Assembly (NCBI GenBank): GCA_009691355.1
Contig: SICW01000004.1
Span: 1 to 25,280, forward strand
Source: Candidatus Woesearchaeota archaeon
GTDB taxonomy: Archaea > Nanobdellota > Nanobdellia > SCGC-AAA011-G17 > GW2011-AR17
Direction: 5' to 3'
Length of the DNA: 25,280 bases
Positions 22,917 through 25,280 of this stretch are shown here, in pieces. Under the pieces are notes generated by a model. That model was not told where the DNA came from. It searched no databases and saw nothing but the letters and a program-made list of their open reading frames with translations. Made by a program: the position numbers and the translations under genes. Each line of letters starts with the position of its first letter. The stretch's first letter is position 1.

Positions 22917-23129
22917 AGAAAAAAAGTTTACATGACCCTTAAAGTAACTATCTATTTTTAAGTGCTATCTTTGCTTTCACCATCTGGTGCATCCTCTGTA
23001 GAAACTGTTGTTTATCTTCGAGTCGTAAAATATCAGAATATCCTTGCATAACTAAATTAAGAGCAAAGGGTGAAGGGATGAAAGTCTGTGTTTCCTCAAT
23101 CTTTATTCTTTTCTCTTCAATGTTTTGTA
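22872..23129. repeat. Direct repeat copy A (258 bp)
   Basis: Aligned by eye without gaps to 24092-24349 (offset 1220), with 17 mismatches, about 93% identical. It contains the start of the small unknown gene, its promoter and the last 60 or so codons of lhr. It abuts the promoter of the proline-dehydrogenase-like gene. Most mismatches cluster at 22984-23021. Confidence 0.95.
22948..23129 (-). pseudogene. Remnant of the lhr 3' end (repeat copy A)
   Basis: The minus strand encodes the last 60 or so residues of the Lhr-type helicase, ending in HQMVKAKIALKNR and differing from the intact gene at only three residues (Arg/Ile, Leu/Met, Lys/Arg). Upstream of 23129 the homology stops abruptly at the promoter region of the plus-strand proline-dehydrogenase-like gene. 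An open frame does continue to 23232, but that part is antisense to the other gene and not lhr-like, so I consider this a gene remnant rather than an expressed protein. Confidence 0.85.
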
Positions 23130-23137
23130 TAGATAAA

Positions 23138-23145
23138 TTTAAATA
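23138..23145 (+). promoter_or_regulatory. TATA box, leaderless start at 23167
   Basis: TTTAAATA, a consensus archaeal TATA box, is centred 25.5 nt before the ATG at 23167. It begins 9 bp beyond the end of repeat copy A, so the inserted gene carries its own promoter. Confidence 0.65.
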
Positions 23146-23166
23146 TTTTATCCCTATTGGAAGTCT

Positions 23167-23988
23167 ATGCACTATTCTTTCAAGAAATATTGGCCTGGTG
23201 GTCCAAAAGAACATGCTTTTCCTATAGTCCAAAAACTTAATAGCAAGGGAATTAAGGGAAGTCTGTCTTTACTCCCCATTAAAGCAGAGAGTCCTAAGAA
23301 AGTAAAGGGAGTGGTAGAAGAATATAAAACTCTTTATGATTCTATTGAGAAAAATAACCTCCAAAGCGATACGACTATAAAGCTTCATCAACTGGGGTGT
23401 TATATTGATAAACAACTTGCAAGAGAAAGTACAGAACAAGTCGTAGAATATGCTAAGAAGAAAGGAAACTTTCTTTGGATCGATATGGAGTTACCTCAAA
23501 CCATCGATCAAACTCTGGATATATTTAAAGAGATGAATAAGAAATATGGAAATGTAGGAGTTTGTATGCAAGCCTATTTAGAGAGAACAGAGGATGATAT
23601 GAATGAACTTCTAAGACAGGGTGCTCCTATTCGGCTGGTAAAAGGTTTTTATAGGGACCATGATATTCAACCTTGGGAAAGAGTCACCGAAAATTATGAA
23701 GCCTTGATGATAAAGGTTCTTAGAAGGAGTAGAAAACCTGCAATTGCAACACATGATCTTTCTATGATCCATAAAGCGAAAGAAATCATAAAGAAGAAGA
23801 AATTGAAGAATGCAGAGATTCAACATTTTTTTGGAGTAAGAAATAAACTTGCTGAAAGAAGTGTCCAAGAGGGATATAATGTGCGTATTTACGTTCCTTA
23901 TGGAAATCCTTGGGGATTCTTTTTTGAGGGTTTAAATACCTTTGATTTTTGGAGACAAGTACGAAGAGCAACTGGGTTTAAGCCTTAG
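23167..23988 (+). CDS. Proline dehydrogenase family protein
   Basis: A 273-residue single-domain (beta/alpha)8 barrel of the FAD-dependent proline dehydrogenase family (PRODH oxidises proline to pyrroline-5-carboxylate). Matching strands are TIKLHQLG, LWIDME, VGVCMQAYLERTEDDM, PIRLVKGFYRD, PAIATHD and AEIQHFFGVRN, then NVRIYVPYGNPWG. After this PYG strand family members normally have an Arg-Arg pair that binds the proline carboxylate; here the segment reads FFFEGLNTFDFW, so the substrate may differ. No P5C dehydrogenase gene is in the window. It is the only plus-strand gene in this part, has its own leaderless promoter, and is flanked by the 258-bp direct repeats, suggesting acquisition by insertion. 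Confidence 0.82.
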   Translation: MHYSFKKYWPGGPKEHAFPIVQKLNSKGIKGSLSLLPIKAESPKKVKGVVEEYKTLYDSIEKNNLQSDTTIKLHQLGCYIDKQLARESTEQVVEYAKKKGNFLWIDMELPQTIDQTLDIFKEMNKKYGNVGVCMQAYLERTEDDMNELLRQGAPIRLVKGFYRDHDIQPWERVTENYEALMIKVLRRSRKPAIATHDLSMIHKAKEIIKKKKLKNAEIQHFFGVRNKLAERSVQEGYNVRIYVPYGNPWGFFFEGLNTFDFWRQVRRATGFKP

Positions 23989-24091
23989 TGTTCGCCTAAG
24001 GAGTATATATCCCAAAAGGAACACATATTTCTCTTTCTTTATAGGCTTATAATTGGGGAAAGTTTCCAAAGTTTGTTACCTCTAGTGACAC

Positions 24092-24136
24092 ACCCTCTTG
24101 TCTATGCAGTGTATTCATAATAGCTTGAAGTCCCAT
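24092..24136 (-). pseudogene. Truncated 5' end of the small unknown gene
   Basis: The 15-codon start (MGLQAIMNTLHRQEG) of the gene at 22530-22916 is repeated here just downstream of the intact lhr stop, then the similarity ends. It still has a TTTAAA-type promoter on the minus strand (24157-24164). The stretch 23989-24091 between this fragment and the proline-dehydrogenase-like gene shows no coding signal to me. Confidence 0.8.
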
Positions 24137-24349
24137 AGAAAAAAAGTGTACATGACCTTTAAACTAACTATCTATTTTTAAGTGCTATCTTTGCTTTCAC
24201 CATTTGATGCATTCTTTGCAAGAATTGTTGTCTATCTTCCATTCGTAAAATATCAGAATATCCTTGCATAACTAAATTAAGAGCAAAGGGTGAAGGGATG
24301 AAAGTCTGTGTTTCCTCAATCTTTATTATTTTCTCTTCAATATTTTGTA
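24092..24349. repeat. Direct repeat copy B (258 bp)
   Basis: Partner of copy A at 22872-23129, in the same orientation with no indels and 17 mismatches. This copy is continuous with the full lhr coding sequence, whereas copy A is continuous with the full small unknown gene. Confidence 0.95.
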
Positions 24350-25280
24350 ATACTTCCAAAGCAGAATCATAATCCATGAGGTCTTCAAGCACTTCTCTTC
24401 GTGTCTCTCTTAAAATAAAGAAATTTTCAGAAATGCGTCGTACGGCATTGAGCAGAATCATCGAGCTCACTTGTTGCCTTCCTACTCTTCTCTTTATTCC
24501 TCCGTACGTTCGTAAAATCATTAACGATCGTCCAGCACAGTGTCTAAATCTCCGCTTGAGAATTTCAGATTTATCTACTGCAAGCTCAAGCACTTTTCGC
24601 AGTTCTTTACTCTTTAAGAGAGAGAATGCTTTAGCAACATGAACATCTCGATCGTAAGAGATATAGAAGCCATTATCACTAATCCCTAGTTCAACATCTT
24701 TATGTTGGGCTTTAGAAATCGCAAAAGCAACAGCACGAGAGAGTACATCATTCACTCTTCTTCCATAAAGTGCATGGAACACGACATAATTCTTCATATT
24801 TTCATCTCTATAGTGTTCAATAATTAATTTCTTTGAGCTAGGCATACCAATATAATCATACTGGTCCTTGCAATAATTATACAATGCTTCAGCAGCAACG
24901 TTATCGATATACAAATATTCGTGGAGAAAGGCAAGGACTTCTTTTTTATCTTGTTTTTTCTTGAATTTTTCTCCTATAATATCTCTGAAATTACCAATCC
25001 CCAGTGCAAGATCATACGACAAGGGAAGACGATCAGAAAACCAAGAAGGCACTGTTGGTTTCTTTCCGGGCATAGGGATCACTTGTGCAACCATGCCTCT
25101 TGCAAAACTAAATTGATACGTATTCCCTCCAAGAACAAAGATATCCCCCTTGTGTAGTTTCTCAAGGAAGGCTTCATCAATCATACCTATTTTATTCCCT
25201 CTTTGGTCTTTGACAATAACTCCTTGTTGATCTGGAATTGTTCCAATATTTGTCATATAAATAACCCGAGACATTTTCCC
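24168..25280 (-). CDS. lhr: Lhr-type superfamily 2 helicase, C-terminal part
   Basis: The reading frame is open to the right edge (Gly-Lys before the Met at 25274), so only the last 370 or so codons are present; the N-terminal helicase motor lies outside. The visible part matches the C-terminal half of archaeal Lhr-type DNA helicases: MTNIGTIPDQQGVIV, GDIFVLGGNTYQFSFARGMV, MPGKKPTVPSWFSDRLPLSYDL, then RHCAGRSLMILRTYGG and VGRQQ. These long helicases are thought to act on nucleic-acid structures in replication-coupled repair. The end of the gene is duplicated at 22948-23129. A COG1407-type phosphoesterase gene lies further along the same strand, recalling the bacterial Lhr/phosphoesterase repair association. 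Confidence 0.9.
   Translation of the reverse strand, partial: GKMSRVIYMTNIGTIPDQQGVIVKDQRGNKIGMIDEAFLEKLHKGDIFVLGGNTYQFSFARGMVAQVIPMPGKKPTVPSWFSDRLPLSYDLALGIGNFRDIIGEKFKKKQDKKEVLAFLHEYLYIDNVAAEALYNYCKDQYDYIGMPSSKKLIIEHYRDENMKNYVVFHALYGRRVNDVLSRAVAFAISKAQHKDVELGISDNGFYISYDRDVHVAKAFSLLKSKELRKVLELAVDKSEILKRRFRHCAGRSLMILRTYGGIKRRVGRQQVSSMILLNAVRRISENFFILRETRREVLEDLMDYDSALEVLQNIEEKIIKIEETQTFIPSPFALNLVMQGYSDILRMEDRQQFLQRMHQMVKAKIALKNR

Noticed and set aside
22948..23232. 94-codon minus-strand open frame as a separate protein gene
   Set aside because: Its last 60 or so codons are a copy of the lhr 3' end, and the upstream part is antisense to the proline-dehydrogenase-like gene and its promoter; better explained as a remnant.
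1..25280. CRISPR array, insertion sequence or tRNA gene
   Set aside because: No regularly spaced short repeats, no transposase-like frame and no T-loop consensus were seen; the only sizeable repeat is the 258-bp pair.

Overview
The window looks like chromosome of a small-genome archaeon, most likely of the DPANN group (Woesearchaeota/Pacearchaeota-like). This is inferred from gene content and signals, not from a marker search. The evidence is: an archaeal/eukaryotic-type class I release factor (aRF1), an archaeal-type tryptophanyl-tRNA synthetase, the C-terminal part of an archaeal Lhr-type helicase, low G+C, and promoters with a TATA box centred about 25-28 nt upstream of the start codon, so that many mRNAs should be leaderless. 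Genes inside operons instead often carry Shine-Dalgarno sequences (AGGAGG or GGTGA). TAA, TAG and TGA all serve as stops.

Layout. 1-3023 (minus): an operon of three envelope proteins, one anchored by a transmembrane helix and two lipoproteins (the last runs off the left edge). 3068-6385 (plus): a small membrane protein, a large secreted protein of unknown function and a cysteine-rich secreted protein. 6437-7789 (plus): a GT-C type membrane glycosyltransferase. 14551 down to 7709 (minus): one tight operon led by scpB, followed by two GT-C-like membrane proteins, a processive-type GT2 glycosyltransferase, a membrane-anchored thioredoxin-fold protein without CxxC, and another GT-C glycosyltransferase. 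This looks like assembly of a surface glycan.

14732-21489 is an information-processing block: aRF1 (prf1) interrupted by a 130-residue mini-intein directly after the catalytic GGQ; valyl-tRNA synthetase; a cytosolic GGDEF protein, unusual for an archaeon; and tryptophanyl-tRNA synthetase. 21490-25280 (mostly minus) holds an apparently frameshifted ArsR-like HTH gene, a COG1407-type metallophosphoesterase, a small unknown gene and the C-terminal part of lhr.

Between lhr and the unknown gene sits a plus-strand proline-dehydrogenase-family gene flanked by two 258-bp direct repeats. Each repeat carries the lhr 3' end plus the 5' end of the unknown gene, so this looks like a Campbell-type insertion or a duplication with cargo.

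Most notable: the intein within the GGQ region of the release factor; the repeat-flanked insertion, whose repeat copies differ mostly at synonymous sites; and the archaeal GGDEF protein.
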